Of a DNA stretch of 64,000 nucleotides, positions 36,457 through 47,200 are shown piece after piece; within the stretch, counting starts at the first letter, position 1, and the number at the start of each line of letters is the position of its first letter. This DNA is from Mastigamoeba balamuthi (Eukaryota > Evosea > Mastigamoebida > Mastigamoebidae). Location of the stretch: the NCBI GenBank assembly GCA_902651635.1, contig CACRSC010000017.1, positions 293,465-357,464 of the forward strand, given 5' to 3'. The notes beneath the pieces were generated by a model. The model was not told where the DNA came from. It did no database searches and saw only the letters and a program-made list of their open reading frames with translations. The translations under genes were made by a program, and so were the position numbers.

Positions 36457-37425
36457 ATGGACCAGGCTCCATTCCGCACGGGCGCATCAGGCCCACCGCC
36501 GGTCGGTCCCTCGCGCCCCCGCCACCACACGCGAACGAGAACGCGAACCTTACCTTTGCTTCAGTGTTCGGGATCCGAGACGCAGGAGAGCCCTTCGTCG
36601 CAGCACAGGCTCTGCACGTACACGAACAGCAGGACGCGCTGGACCGAGGACGAGCACAGGCGGTTCCTCAGCGGCATCGAACTGTTGCTGTCCCTCTCGT
36701 GGCAGCTGTCACCACCGCAGCTGACACGCCGCGTCGCCCGTAGCTACGGGAGGCAGTGGGACAGGGTCGAGCAGCACGTGGGCACCAGAACCATGGCGCA
36801 GATCAGGAGCCACGCGCAGAAGTACTTTGAGAAGCTCGAGAAGGAGAACCGCGCCGAGCAGATCCCCCCGAGGCGGCGCCGGGAGACTACCTTGGATCTG
36901 GGCGCCGCGCTCACTCAGTCTCCCGTCTCGCCCAGCTCCGCGGAGTTCATGTCGTGGATGGAGCAGTGCAACCTCGTGTCTCCCGCCCCTCCGCCCACCT
37001 CCGTGCGCCCCCTCGCCCCCCGGGGCACCAGTTCAATTGTACGTCTTACCGCGCTGCAGCTCATCATCCAGGCCCAGCAGTTCCTCAAGGAGAGGCTCGC
37101 CCCCGAGGCCAAGGCGCTGGACGGCACCGAGACCACGGTCGAGGGGGTCGGTTTTGGGCCTGCACAGCAGACCGGGGTGGGCCTACCGCCACCGGACCCC
37201 GAGGTCGTCTACACGTTTCTGGCGAGCCTGTTCGACCCCACCCAGACGGGCCTGGAGCAGAGACTGGCTGAGATGTCCCCGGCCGACAGGCTCGCCGTCA
37301 GGGAGCTGATGGCCAACCTGACGAGCAACCCGCACTGGTTCCAATCTCCTCTGGTGATGTTCACCTCCATTGTTCTCACCTTTCTCAACAGCCAGGCGTT
37401 CTTGGGGATCACGCCGGCACCCTAG
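36457..37425 (+). CDS. SHAQKYF-class single-Myb transcription factor
   Basis: The start is ATG 36457 (MDQAPFRTGASGPPP). The Myb repeat reads RTRWTEDEHRRFLSGIEL, then, after a short in-frame intron (about 36686-36742), YGRQWDRVEQHVGTRTMAQI and RSHAQKYFEKLEKEN. SHAQKYF is the third-helix signature of the plant/amoeba MYB-related class that binds GATA-like (I-box) DNA. A basic stretch, PPRRRRE, follows and may be a nuclear signal. The C-terminal half is helical and Leu-rich (ALQLIIQAQQFLKERL, EQRLAEMSPADRLAVREL), probably for dimer or co-regulator contact. The upstream Pro/Arg-rich head probably contains another in-frame intron ending CTTCAG near 36563. Confidence 0.88.
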   Translation: MDQAPFRTGASGPPPVGPSRPRHHTRTRTRTLPLLQCSGSETQESPSSQHRLCTYTNSRTRWTEDEHRRFLSGIELLLSLSWQLSPPQLTRRVARSYGRQWDRVEQHVGTRTMAQIRSHAQKYFEKLEKENRAEQIPPRRRRETTLDLGAALTQSPVSPSSAEFMSWMEQCNLVSPAPPPTSVRPLAPRGTSSIVRLTALQLIIQAQQFLKERLAPEAKALDGTETTVEGVGFGPAQQTGVGLPPPDPEVVYTFLASLFDPTQTGLEQRLAEMSPADRLAVRELMANLTSNPHWFQSPLVMFTSIVLTFLNSQAFLGITPAP

Positions 37426-37567
37426 CAGAGCCACTTCCTGCCCGCAGACGCGAGTGTCTCAGTGGAGTATCGTTTCAGGACCAATGCCGCAATAGATTTT
37501 TAATTTCCGGGAGATTGTTGGTGATTCTCATGACCCCGAACGGTTGTTCGAATTACGGGGTCGGAAG

Positions 37568-38627
37568 ATGGACAGCGCGCCACCGCTCATCGACGCGGCG
37601 GCGACGTACATCGCGCGCGCCGAGCGCGTCGTGGTGTTCACGGGCGCTGGCATCAGCGCCGAGAGCGGCATCAACACGTTCCGCGACCCCGAGGTGGGCG
37701 TGTGGACCAACCGCCTCGCCCTCGCCTGGTTCGGCACCCCCGTCGGCTGGCACGTCACTCCCGGGTGCACCGCCGACCCCTCCCCCCTCGAGAGCACCCC
37801 CCCCCCCCGCGGCGAGTGGTCGCTGACTGGCGGAGGTTGCGGTTGACGTCAGAATGGCGTGGCGCGCGTACTCGACGAGGTTCCGGGCGCCCATAGCGGC
37901 GGCGCAGCCCAACGAGGGCCACAGGGCCATCGCGAGGCTCGGGGCGGCGAGCGCGAGCCGCGTCATCGTGCTGACGCAGAACGTCGACGGGCTGCACCAG
38001 CGCGCGGGGACGCCCGAGGGCGACGTCGTGGAGCTGCACGGGACCGTCTGGCGCCACCGCTGCATCGGCGAGGGCCACGAGGTCCACGTCGCCGACGACG
38101 CCGAGGGCCACTGGCCCGCCGAGAGCCCCCGCTGCCCGCAGTGCGGCAGCAGGGCCCGGCCCGACGCCGTCCTCTTCGGCGAGGGCCTCCCCGAGAACGC
38201 CTGGGCCGCCGCGACAGCCGCTGTCCGCACCCTCAAGGTACACTATGCGTACATTGTCCTGTTCCGTTTTCTCCACATTCTGAATTCCCCTGACATTCAA
38301 TCCGTGCTGTGTTTTATCATCGCTCCCTCTCTCGCGCTGCCTGGACGGCGGGCCGCTGCGCAGCCCGGCGATGTGATGCTGGTCGTGGGGACCAGCGGGG
38401 TCGTGTACCCCGCCGCGTCGCTGCCCGAGATGGCGTCGAGGCGGACGGGCGTCGTGACGATCGAGGTGAACCCGCAGCCCAGCGCCCTGACGCCCTTCAT
38501 GACCATCTCCCTGCGCTCCTCCTCCGCATCGATGCTGCCCACGCTCGTGGAGCTCGCGATACGCAAGCGCGAGGCCGAGCACGCTGCCGCGCCCGTGGCA
38601 GCGGAGGCGCCGGGCTCGTCGTCGTAG
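37568..38627 (+). CDS. Sirtuin (NAD+-dependent deacylase)
   Basis: The start is ATG 37568 (MDSAPPLIDAAATYI). Ordered Sir2 motifs: VVVFTGAGISAESGINTFRD, AWRAYSTRF (after an intron at about 37759-37853), VLTQNVDGLHQRAG and VVELHGTVW with the catalytic His. Then come PRCPQCGSRARPDAVLFGEGLP, GTSGVVYPAASLP and EVNPQPSAL. The LFGEGLP and PRC stretches look closest to the SIRT5-like (class III) group. The zinc site is unusual: the first pair reads CIGEGH, with only one Cys and a possible His in place of the usual CxxC, while the second CxxC is intact. Two introns. The C-terminus is Ala/Ser-rich. Substrate (acetyl, succinyl) and compartment cannot be told; no mitochondrial presequence is obvious. Confidence 0.9.
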
Positions 38628-39197
38628 TCGTCAGCGTTGTTTTTTTTCCCCCGGCGGGTATTTTGGCGTTTGTGTAGTTGCACTAAACTTCAACCCTGCC
38701 GGGGAGCAAGCCCTGTCCGGGCACCTGTTGTCGCAGTCGGAACAATGATTGCCCTTGTTGTGTCGTTGTGGCTCGCCGCGAATCGGACCCGCCGCCACTG
38801 CTCCGAGATCTTGCAAAGAGATATCTAAAAAAGAAGCAGTTCAAAAAAGCACCTCTTTCCTCCCCAAAGACCCCACCCCCTGCCGCGGACTCTCTACGTG
38901 CACCCGCGCAGCACACCGCCTTCAGGCGATCTCATATTGGTGCGCCCCGCCGCCAGACCCTCGCCGCTGGCCGCCGTCGGCCCGCGTTGGCGCGCGCCAA
39001 ATCCTCCAGGGGGCCACCCCCTTTTTTTGTTTCATAACGCAAAATATCTTCAACGGTTCTCTCGGGGTCTCGCACTCCGCGGGGGCAGCGAATCTCTTCG
39101 CGTTTCCGCACGCTTGCTGACTGGTGGCGCTGGCCAGGAGCCACCCCCGCAAGGCCATTTGGTGGGGCGGTGTGTGAAAACGAGCGCGTCGAGAAAG
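38628..39197. other. Intergenic region upstream of G-alpha
   Basis: Holds the sirtuin 3' end and the G-alpha promoter/5' UTR. AGATATCT at about 38818 and AAATATCT at about 39040 resemble a motif seen before other genes here. No RNA gene or conserved frame seen. Confidence 0.5.
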
Positions 39198-40658
39198 ATG
39201 GGGTGCGGGCAGAGCGCCGAGCAGAAGCGCCAGAACGCGCAGATAAACCGCTTCCTCGCCGAGGAGAAGCGCGAGGCCGACCACGAGATCAAGCTTCTCC
39301 TCCTCGGTCAGCCGCCTGCTCTCCCCGGATATTTTCCCGCTGCTGTGCGCGCGAGATATTTTTCCTCCGCTTTCCCTTTGCGAGGAGGCGGGACGCCCTC
39401 TTTTTCCCGTGCGGGGCAAACCGCACCGGACGAGAAGCAGACCTGACCGGCGCGGGGGGCGCGCGCAGGCGCCGGCGAGTCGGGCAAGAGCACCATCGCG
39501 AAGCAGATGAAGATCATACACCTCAACGGCTTCACGGACGAGGAGCGCAACGCGTTCAAGCTCTCTGTCTACAACAACGTCGTCTACTGCATGCGCGCCC
39601 TCGTCAAGGCCGCCACCGACTTTGGCTACCCCATCGAGCGCTCGGTGCGCCCGCGTCCCCCACGGCCGCCAGCGAGGGCCGCTGCTGACGGGGTGGCTGT
39701 GCCAGGAGGAGGCGGCGAGGGTGCGAAGCCCCGAGAACGAGCTGCTGCACGGGCCCATCAGCACGGAGCTGGCGGCGGACATACGGGCGCTGTGGGCCGA
39801 CAAGGCCATACGCCAGGCCTACGACCGCCAGTCCGAGTTCCAACTCTACGACTGCGCCGCCTAGTGCGCGCCTCCGCCACACACGCACACGCACACACAC
39901 ACACTCCACCCTCGCGGAGCTGAGCACCGCGGTGCGTTGGGGCGCTCGCAGCTTGTTCGACAGCATCGACAGAATCGCGGCGGCCGACTACATCCCGAGC
40001 ATACGGGACGTCCTGCTCACGCGTGTAAAGACGACAGGGGTCTCGGAGATCGAGTTCACCGTGAAGAACACCCACTTCCGGTACGCCCTCGCCCGAGGGG
40101 GCTCTCCTTGCCCGCGGGAGCCGCGTGTGGCCCCCCCCACCCCCTCTCGGCTCACAGAGCGGCGGACGCCCTGCGCGCAGCGTCGTGGACGTCGGGGGGC
40201 AGCGGAACGAGCGGCGCAAGTGGATGCACTGCTTCCAAGACGTGACGGGGATGCTGTTTGTGGTGGCGCTGAGCGAGTACGACCTCAAGCTGTACGAGGA
40301 CGGCACGACGAACCGCATGTTCGAGTCGCTGAAGCTGTTCAAAGAGATGTGCAACAGCAAGTGGTTTATCAACACGTCGATCGTGCTCTTCCTCAACAAG
40401 AGCGACCTCTTTGCCGAGAAGCTCAACCGCGTCGACCTCAGCGTCTGCTTCCCGGACTACGCCGGCGGGCCCAACTTCGAGAAGGCCACGCAGTTTGTCA
40501 CCGATAAGTTCCTCGCACAGAACGACAACCCCGCAAAGGTCATCTACCCGCACGTGACGTGCGCCACCGACACGCACTGCATCGAGGTCGTGTTCGACGT
40601 CGTCAAGGACCTGATTCTACGCGAGATTGTGCAGCGCCAGCAACAAACCGGCGTATGA
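39198..40658 (+). CDS. Heterotrimeric G-protein alpha subunit
   Basis: The start is ATG 39198, [16 protein letters not shown]. Gly2 and Cys3 are typical myristoylation and palmitoylation sites, placing it on the inner plasma membrane. After intron 1, [18 protein letters not shown] is the P-loop (G1). The helical domain spans 39500-39870. Switch I has [12 protein letters not shown] with the catalytic Arg. G3 is [18 protein letters not shown], including the catalytic Gln. G4 is FLNKSD and G5 is TCATDT. The C-terminus is [14 protein letters not shown]; it lacks the Cys at -4 that pertussis toxin modifies. Four short introns; every hallmark residue is present. It is expected to couple 7-TM receptors to effectors. 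Confidence 0.95.
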
Positions 40659-41302
40659 TGATTTATTTGCACGATCGAAAGAGGGGCTCGTTCGCTCTTG
40701 GCTTCTCCGGAAGCGCCCAACGTTCTCCTGCCTCGTCCCCCCTCTCATAGCTACTATGCTGGGCGGGGCGGACGACGGGTAGGAAAGGCGCCTCCCCCGA
40801 AGCAAGAGCTTGCACGACACAAGCAGGCAAGGGGGATCAAAACAACCACACCTCTCCCAAGTGCTAGCACTCACTCATTTCGTAACAATGCTATAATCTC
40901 ATTCACAGCGCTGACGAAACCCAACAACGCCGAAGCAGTGTCCGCTTACGCTCTTGCATTCCAGCAGGCTGTGCGACTGTTTGGGCGGGTTGCTGCCCCG
41001 TCTCGATGCCAACAGAGCTTTGGCAATGCGGGCGAGAGGCCTCAACACTCGAGGTCGCCCGAGGAAATGGACTACTTCCCCTTCTTTCCTATAGCATCAC
41101 CGGTTGGCCGTGTCCGCATGCGGACCACACCGTTTAGCTGGGCCCACGTATGACTGGAGGGTACACACTCTACGGCGATTCCAATGGTATGCTCCCTCTA
41201 ATTCGGTGGTTCGGACACACGCGTTGATGTAATCTGGTAATATCAACTAAGAACATATCCTGAGATATCTCTGTGCCGGATCAATCTCTGTCGCCTGCAC
41301 TG
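40659..41302. other. Intergenic region between G-alpha and XRN
   Basis: About 640 bases without a supported gene. A + strand frame of 150 codons (40698-41153) has no family resemblance or good start context. AGATATCT at about 41263 lies 40 bases before the XRN start. Confidence 0.45.
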
Positions 41303-43114
41303 ATGGGTGTGGAGGGCTTCCACAGGTGGGCCAGGGAGCACAAATGCAGCGACTATCTCTCCGTCCTGTGCGAGAACCTGTACATCGATCTCAACGACAT
41401 CCTCCACACCGTCGGCGGCGGGCCCGGCGACCTCGCCGTGCGCTCACATCGAACCGGAGGGAAACTCACACCCCTGCCCCGTGCGCAGGCCATCAGGAAC
41501 ATCTGCCTTGAGCTCGCCAACACCATCGACGCTCTGAGGCCCTCGTCGCTCGTCTTCATCGCTGTCGACGGCGTCCCCCCGTTCGCCAAGGCGCGCCAGC
41601 AGCGCCTGCGCCGCTTCGGCGCTGTCCGCCGCGAGATGGACGCGCAGGGCGTCCCCCTGGCCGCCCAGAGCTCCTGGACGCCCGCCCCTCCACCCGCCGC
41701 CTCCGGGACCCCTGCCAGGGCCAGGGGGGCCCTCGAGACGTGCAGGATCACGCCCGGGACGCGGTTCCACGTGGCGCTGGGCCGCGCCCTCGCTGAGCTC
41801 GCCGACGGGCTGGCGCGCAGGAACGCGGGCCTCGCGGTCGTCGTCTCGGACGCGGGCGTGCCGGGCGAGGGCGAGGCCAAGATGTTCGACGCCGTGCGGG
41901 CCGTCGAGAGCGCGCGCCCCGGGGCAGCGCAGCCGCAGCACGAGGGCGACAGCACGTGGTTCCGGCACCTCTGCTTCGGCGGCGACGCCGACATCGTCGT
42001 ACGCGCGATCGGGTGCGTCGAGGCCCGCAGCATCGCGGTCGTCTCCGAGAGGATCAGGGGCCAGTACGTGTACGTGACGCACGTGGGCATGCTGCGCGAC
42101 GTCATCCTGGAGGCCGCCAGAGGCGGCGTCGCAGCCGACTCTGCCTGCGACGAGCGCGTGCTGCGCGACATTGTCGCTCTGAGCGCGTGCGCGCCCAACG
42201 ACTTCCTCCCGGGGCAGCTGCACAGCTTCGACGTGCTGCCCGCGGCCTACGCAGCGGCGCGAAAGGCGGACAACTGCCGCCTCGCCGCCGGGACGTACGT
42301 GGTCGACCTCCAGGGCAGCGTCGACATGGCGCTGCTGCTCGAGGTCGTGATGCTCGCCAAGCACTGGAGGATACCGGCCTGCGCGCAGTCGAAGAAGCTG
42401 AAGAGCTGCCTGCAGGACAAGTGCCGCAACTACCTCTGCGGCGTCGCGTGGTTCGCCAGGTATTACCTCTGCGGCGACGTCGTCAGCTGGTCGTGGTCTT
42501 CGACCTACGAACACGCCCCGAGCGTCAACGCGCTGCACGCGTTTGTGGCGCTCGGGGGCGAGGCGCTGCTAGAGCCCGACCTCCCGGTGAGCCCCGTGCA
42601 GCACCTGCTCAGGGTGACTCCCGGCCAGCTGCGCAGCCTCGTGCCCAAGGCGTTGCACAGGGAAATCGTCGACCCGGCGAGCCCGGCGCACCGGTCGTTC
42701 TTCGTCGAGGATGTCATCCTGCGCGACGAGATAGACGCGATGGTGCAGAGGCACGCGGCGAGCATCCCAGAGCTGACCGAGTGCGCGACGAGCGTCAAGT
42801 TCGTCGTGCACACGAACAACGCCCGCCACAAGGCTCTGTGCGACCAATTGCTGAAGCTGAGCACGCTACGGTGGCAGGAAGGAGCGCTGCCCGGGACGTT
42901 CACGGACCCTGTGGTCCGCGACTCGGTGCTCACTGCCTCTTTCATGTTCCGCAACGGCTCTCCGCCGAGCTACCAGCCACTGGCCTCCCTATGTGCAGTC
43001 AACAAGGACGGCGCGCAGTCGCACGAGAAGACTGCTGCGCTGTCGCAGGAGGGCACAGCTGCACTGCAAGCGAACGTCGAGCAGCAACCACCACGCAAAA
43101 GACAGCGCACTTGA
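41303..43114 (+). CDS. XRN-type 5'-3' exoribonuclease, compact
   Basis: The start is MGVEGFHRWAREHK (ATG 41303). Conserved XRN motifs in order: NLYIDLNDILH, FIAVDGVPPFAKARQQRLRR, RITPGTRFH, VSDAGVPGEGEAKMFDAV, CFGGDADIVVRAIG and CAPNDFLPGQLHSFD. These supply the acidic metal-binding residues and the basic pocket for 5'-monophosphate RNA. A 51-nt in-frame intron (about 41436-41486) probably sits between DLA and AIRNI. The protein is only about 600 residues, against more than 900 for Xrn2/Rat1 and more than 1500 for Xrn1. It keeps the catalytic block but lacks the C-terminal PAZ/Tudor/SH3-like part. The tail PPRKRQRT could be a nuclear signal, favouring an Rat1-like role. It converges on the next gene with a 17-base gap. 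Confidence 0.9.
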   Translation: MGVEGFHRWAREHKCSDYLSVLCENLYIDLNDILHTVGGGPGDLAVRSHRTGGKLTPLPRAQAIRNICLELANTIDALRPSSLVFIAVDGVPPFAKARQQRLRRFGAVRREMDAQGVPLAAQSSWTPAPPPAASGTPARARGALETCRITPGTRFHVALGRALAELADGLARRNAGLAVVVSDAGVPGEGEAKMFDAVRAVESARPGAAQPQHEGDSTWFRHLCFGGDADIVVRAIGCVEARSIAVVSERIRGQYVYVTHVGMLRDVILEAARGGVAADSACDERVLRDIVALSACAPNDFLPGQLHSFDVLPAAYAAARKADNCRLAAGTYVVDLQGSVDMALLLEVVMLAKHWRIPACAQSKKLKSCLQDKCRNYLCGVAWFARYYLCGDVVSWSWSSTYEHAPSVNALHAFVALGGEALLEPDLPVSPVQHLLRVTPGQLRSLVPKALHREIVDPASPAHRSFFVEDVILRDEIDAMVQRHAASIPELTECATSVKFVVHTNNARHKALCDQLLKLSTLRWQEGALPGTFTDPVVRDSVLTASFMFRNGSPPSYQPLASLCAVNKDGAQSHEKTAALSQEGTAALQANVEQQPPRKRQRT

Positions 43115-43131
43115 ACACACGCACGCGTCTC

Positions 43132-43936
43132 CTAACAGTGTTGAGCATTGCATTGCGGATCTGCTGGCGCTGCCGGAGCCTTTGGGACGAAGCGCTCGTC
43201 CGACTGGAAGTAGAGCACCTGGTCGCCCAGGCTGAGCACGCCGGGCTGCAGCTGCCGCGCAAAGGCGTCGACAGCCCCGCCCTCGTCGATGGCCCTCGCG
43301 ACACGCGGGCCGCAGCACTCGCGCAGGACGCTCACAAACGGCGGCTTCCTCGAGTGCTCGCCCGGGACAGAGCAGACGACGACGCCGTCGGGGATCTCCC
43401 CGCTCTCGACGAGCTCCGTGTCCCGGGCGGCCACGAGCAGGGCCTCGAAAGGGCGCTTGTGCACAGAGTCGACGGGGCACACGAGCTCGGCGCTGTCGGT
43501 GAGCTTGAGCCAGTGCCACGTGGCGACGTGCGCGAGCCCCCAGTGGCCGATGAGGCCGAGCGCCTCGGCCCTCACGCGGGGGCTGTTGGTGACCCAGACG
43601 GCCACCACGGCAGCGTCCCTGCGGCCCACCCACTCGCCCACGGGCAGCGAGCAGGCGATCTGGCCCGCCGAGGGCCCGCAGGCGTACGACGAGGCCCTGG
43701 CGGCGCTGCGGTTGGCCCACGGGGGGTCGAGCACCACGCACCCGAACCCCCCGCGCGCCCGCGCGGCGCCGCAGACCACCGCGGGCCACTCGCTCGCCGG
43801 CCGCTGCACAAACGCGCACAGCGGCGGCAGGACGTGCCCGCAGGCCGTCAGCGCGTCGTGGGCGCCGCTCGTGTGCGCCACGACGCCCGCGCAGCGCTCG
43901 AGCGACGCCACGGGCGCGGCGGCGGCGGCGGCGCGG
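43132..43936 (-). CDS. METTL4-like N6-adenine methyltransferase (MT-A70), 5' cut by gap
   Basis: The catalytic motif reads CVVLDPPWANRSAARASSY, with DPPW the hallmark of MT-A70 methyltransferases. WVTNSPRVRAEALGLIGHWG, VATWHWLKLTDSAELVCPVD, VHKRPFEALLV and VPGEHSRKPPFVSVL follow. The WVTN, WHWLKLT and HKRPFE blocks fit METTL4 better than METTL3 or METTL14. METTL4 proteins methylate adenine in U2 snRNA (m6Am) and, in some reports, DNA (6mA). The frame runs open into the N gap at 43937, so the N-terminus is missing; the GTG near 43911 is not a real start. The stop lies at 43134-43132. No intron in the visible part. Confidence 0.88.
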
Positions 43937-44081
43937 NNNNNNNNNNNNNNNNNNNNNNNNNNNNNNNNNNNNNNNNNNNNNNNNNNNNNNNNNNNNNNNN
44001 NNNNNNNNNNNNNNNNNNNNNNNNNNNNNNNNNNNNNNNNNNNNNNNNNNNNNNNNNNNNNNNNNNNNNNNNNNNNNNNNN
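43937..44081. other. Assembly gap (145 N)
   Basis: A run of 145 Ns between a GCG-repeat end and the upstream region of the receptor gene. It hides the start of the METTL4-like gene and possibly part of the divergent promoter. Confidence 0.99.
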
Positions 44082-44265
44082 GAGACGCCAGGTGTATCGG
44101 GTTGTGAATTTCATTTATGGCTTCGAGAGCTGGCTGCCTGTTTGGAAAACCCCCTCAAGATACTTGTGATGCTCTGTCTCTTTTGTGTACACAAATCGTG
44201 CAGTTCCACTGCGGCGTTGGAGGCTCCTTTTCAACCCTGAACCTATCCGGTCGGCAGGTCCGGCA

Positions 44266-47200
44266 ATGCAGCGCGTCCACAGCCTCCTCCTCGTCTTCCT
44301 CGCCGCTCGCGCTTCGGTGGCCACGTGCGCAGGAGCGGCTGCCCCGCACGCGCTGTACCCCAACAGCACCGCTGGCGGCATAGCTGTCCTCGTCGTCGGA
44401 CAGTCCGCGCCCTTCACGGGCCCCCACGCACGCACAGGCACCGACGTCCGCGCAGGCCTCGAGGCGGCGTTGGCGGCGGCCAACGAGGCGTCGCTGGTGC
44501 AGTTCGTGCTGGCGTCGCTCGACGACGCCTACGACGACGGGCGGCAGGCCAGCAACACGCAGGCGCTGCTCTGCTCGGGCGCCGGCGGCACGGGGCCCGC
44601 GTTCGCCATCGCGGGCAGCGTCGGGTCGTCGGCGAGCGAGGCGGCGCTCGCCACGCTGCTGGCGTCGGCGGGGAGCGACGGCGTGCCGGTGCCGTTCGTG
44701 GGGGCGCTGACGAGCAGCGAGAAGCTCCGCGCACGCGCGTCGGTGCTGCAGTCGTCGCGGACAGGCGTGGCGCTGTCGAGGGCTGGCGGAGGCGACGAGG
44801 TCAGTGCGATCGTGTCGTTCCTGTCGGACAGGTGGGGTGTCCTGAACCGCACGAGTGTGTTCTACCAGGACACGCCGTTCGCCCGCGACGCCTTCGGATA
44901 CCTCGCCAACGCCCTCAGGTCCAACGACGGCTCCACGCTACTTTCTTCGTACAGACACGCCGTCGTGGCCACGCAGAGCGACCTCAGTGCGATGGCCGTT
45001 AAGGCAGCGGACTTGCTGTGTGCCAGCGGGGACCCCAAGGCGGTGGTGCTGCTGGCGCTTGGGAGCATGTCGGCAGCGCTGGTGCAGGAGATGGCGCGCA
45101 GGAACAAGACGGGCCTGCTCTACGTCGCAATGTCGTTCGTCTCGGCAGAGGAGCTCTACACTGCTGTGCCACACTCCACGTGGGAGATGTTTGACGCACA
45201 GAAGTCGCTGCTCTTCTTCACGCAGGTCGTCCCGCTGCCATCAGATTACGACTCGAAGTACCGTGTTGTTGTGTGCGCTTCCCGGATTCTGCCCCGTGCC
45301 CTCCTCTTATCTCACGGGTGGTGCATGGCGCAGCGAGTACCAGAAGGCGATGCAGAAGTACCAGCCACGGATGAACTTCACGCACGCGTCACTCGAGGGA
45401 TTCATCGCTGGTCGCCTCGTCGTGACGGCGGCATCGAGGGCCCTGGAGCTCAACGGGTGGCCACTTACGCGTGCCACCTTCCTAGACGCCATCTTCCGCG
45501 ACATCCGCACGTTCAAGCTCTATGGCAGCTACACGCTGGGGCCCTACGGCGACGGCGTGGGTACAACGGGTGCCACGCAGACAGCAGACGACTGGTGCAA
45601 CCAGGGCGCCCACGAGATCTTCATGACGCAGATAGAGCCGCTCACGGGAGACCTGTGGGACGCCATCTCGTGGTCATTCAAGTTCAGCGGCTGCGCTGTG
45701 TCCGGGTGGAACGACACGTCTCCCAAGTCGCTCGTTGGTTACGTCCAGACAGATACGGACACCTCCGCGGACGTGCAGCTCGGGCTGTCCGCTGCTACTC
45801 GGGCGCAGAGCAACGACGGCAGCACACTGGTCGCCCTGACAACGACCAAGAACACCGACAGTGACACTGCGCTCGACAAGCTCATCGGGCGAAATTGCAT
45901 GGCGATCGCTGCGCTTCCGGAGAGCGGCGTCACCAAGTCGCTGGAGCTCATCAATAAGGGGAAGCTGCTCATTCCACTCATTGCGCCCTACTCTGGTCTT
46001 CGCAGCCTCAGAAGCCCATTCAGACGGTCCGCAGGACACGACCCCGCCCCTTCCCCGCCGCACTTCGGTCGTCAGTACTCAGTGCTCACGATCGTCCGGC
46101 AGAGGTGTTGTCAACCTGTTCGCGTCGTACTACCAGGAGGCCAGGACCGCTGGATCGCTGCTGGCCCAGAAGCACAACGCCGTCAAAATTGCTGTGTTGT
46201 GGAGTTCGCAGACTCACTACGACGCCGGCAAGGACTTTTCAACGGGGTTGGCCCTCTGCCGCAGCAAAAATGTGAGCCGCCTCTTCCCAACATGTTTCCT
46301 CTGGCGCCCGGTCTGATACCATCTGCTAGTTGTTTGGCGTCGCGAGAACAATCGAGGTCGAGGACAGGGCCTTCTCCGATGCTCAGAAGGACGCCGTCGA
46401 CTACGTCGTAGCGAAGGCGCAGGCTGGATTCTCGTTCATCATTGTGGCGGGCGCAGACGACACGTGGGAACTGATGCAGGCCATACGCGGAGCTTCTGAA
46501 ACGAGCCCCATCATCGTCACGTCGGTTGTTAGTCCCGACGACATCTGGCAAAGGATGTACGACAACATGAACGACACGTCAGAGTGGGTGAACGTGTATC
46601 GAACGTCGTTGACCCCGCAGCTCGACTCGCTGTCGTCAAGCAACGCTGTGCGCCAGGACTTTGAGAACTGGGTGTCCTACATTGACCAGGTCCAAGAGCC
46701 CTTCGAGGGGTTTCTCATTGGCAGATTCATCTCTGCGGTGCTCGAGAGCATGAACGAAGAAGGCCTGTCCTCAGACAAAGTCACTGCCAATATGCTTCTG
46801 GACGCAATCTACGCCAAGAAGTTCTTCAAGATCGACAACAAGATCACAGTGGGGCCCTTCCTCGACCAGAACAGCGGCGAGAGGCTCTGCAACCAGGGCA
46901 TAGACACCGTCTACGTCACAGGATGGGATTCCTATTCGTTCAAGTTGATCGACTTTTCAATTCAAGAGGAGAGAAGATGCGGGATGGAGTTCGACCCTCC
47001 TCCTGTTGCATCGGAGGACAACACGGAGCGCACAGTGATCTTGTCCACCACAATCCCCGGATTCGTCGTTGTGTGCTCCCTCCTCGTCATAGCCGTCGTG
47101 GCTAGGAGCAAAGGGAGGTCGACACTGAAGAAGCTCAAGAGGAGCGAGCTGGAGATTGGGGAGCGAATCGGAAAGGGCCGCTTGGGTACAGTGCACAACG

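Noticed and set aside
40698-41153. 150-codon + strand frame between G-alpha and XRN
   Set aside because: No family resemblance, no splice logic and mixed composition; probably chance.
41956-44169. Very long + strand frame through XRN and the N gap
   Set aside because: Arg/Ala-rich shadow frame that crosses Ns; the overlapping XRN and METTL4 frames are the real ones.
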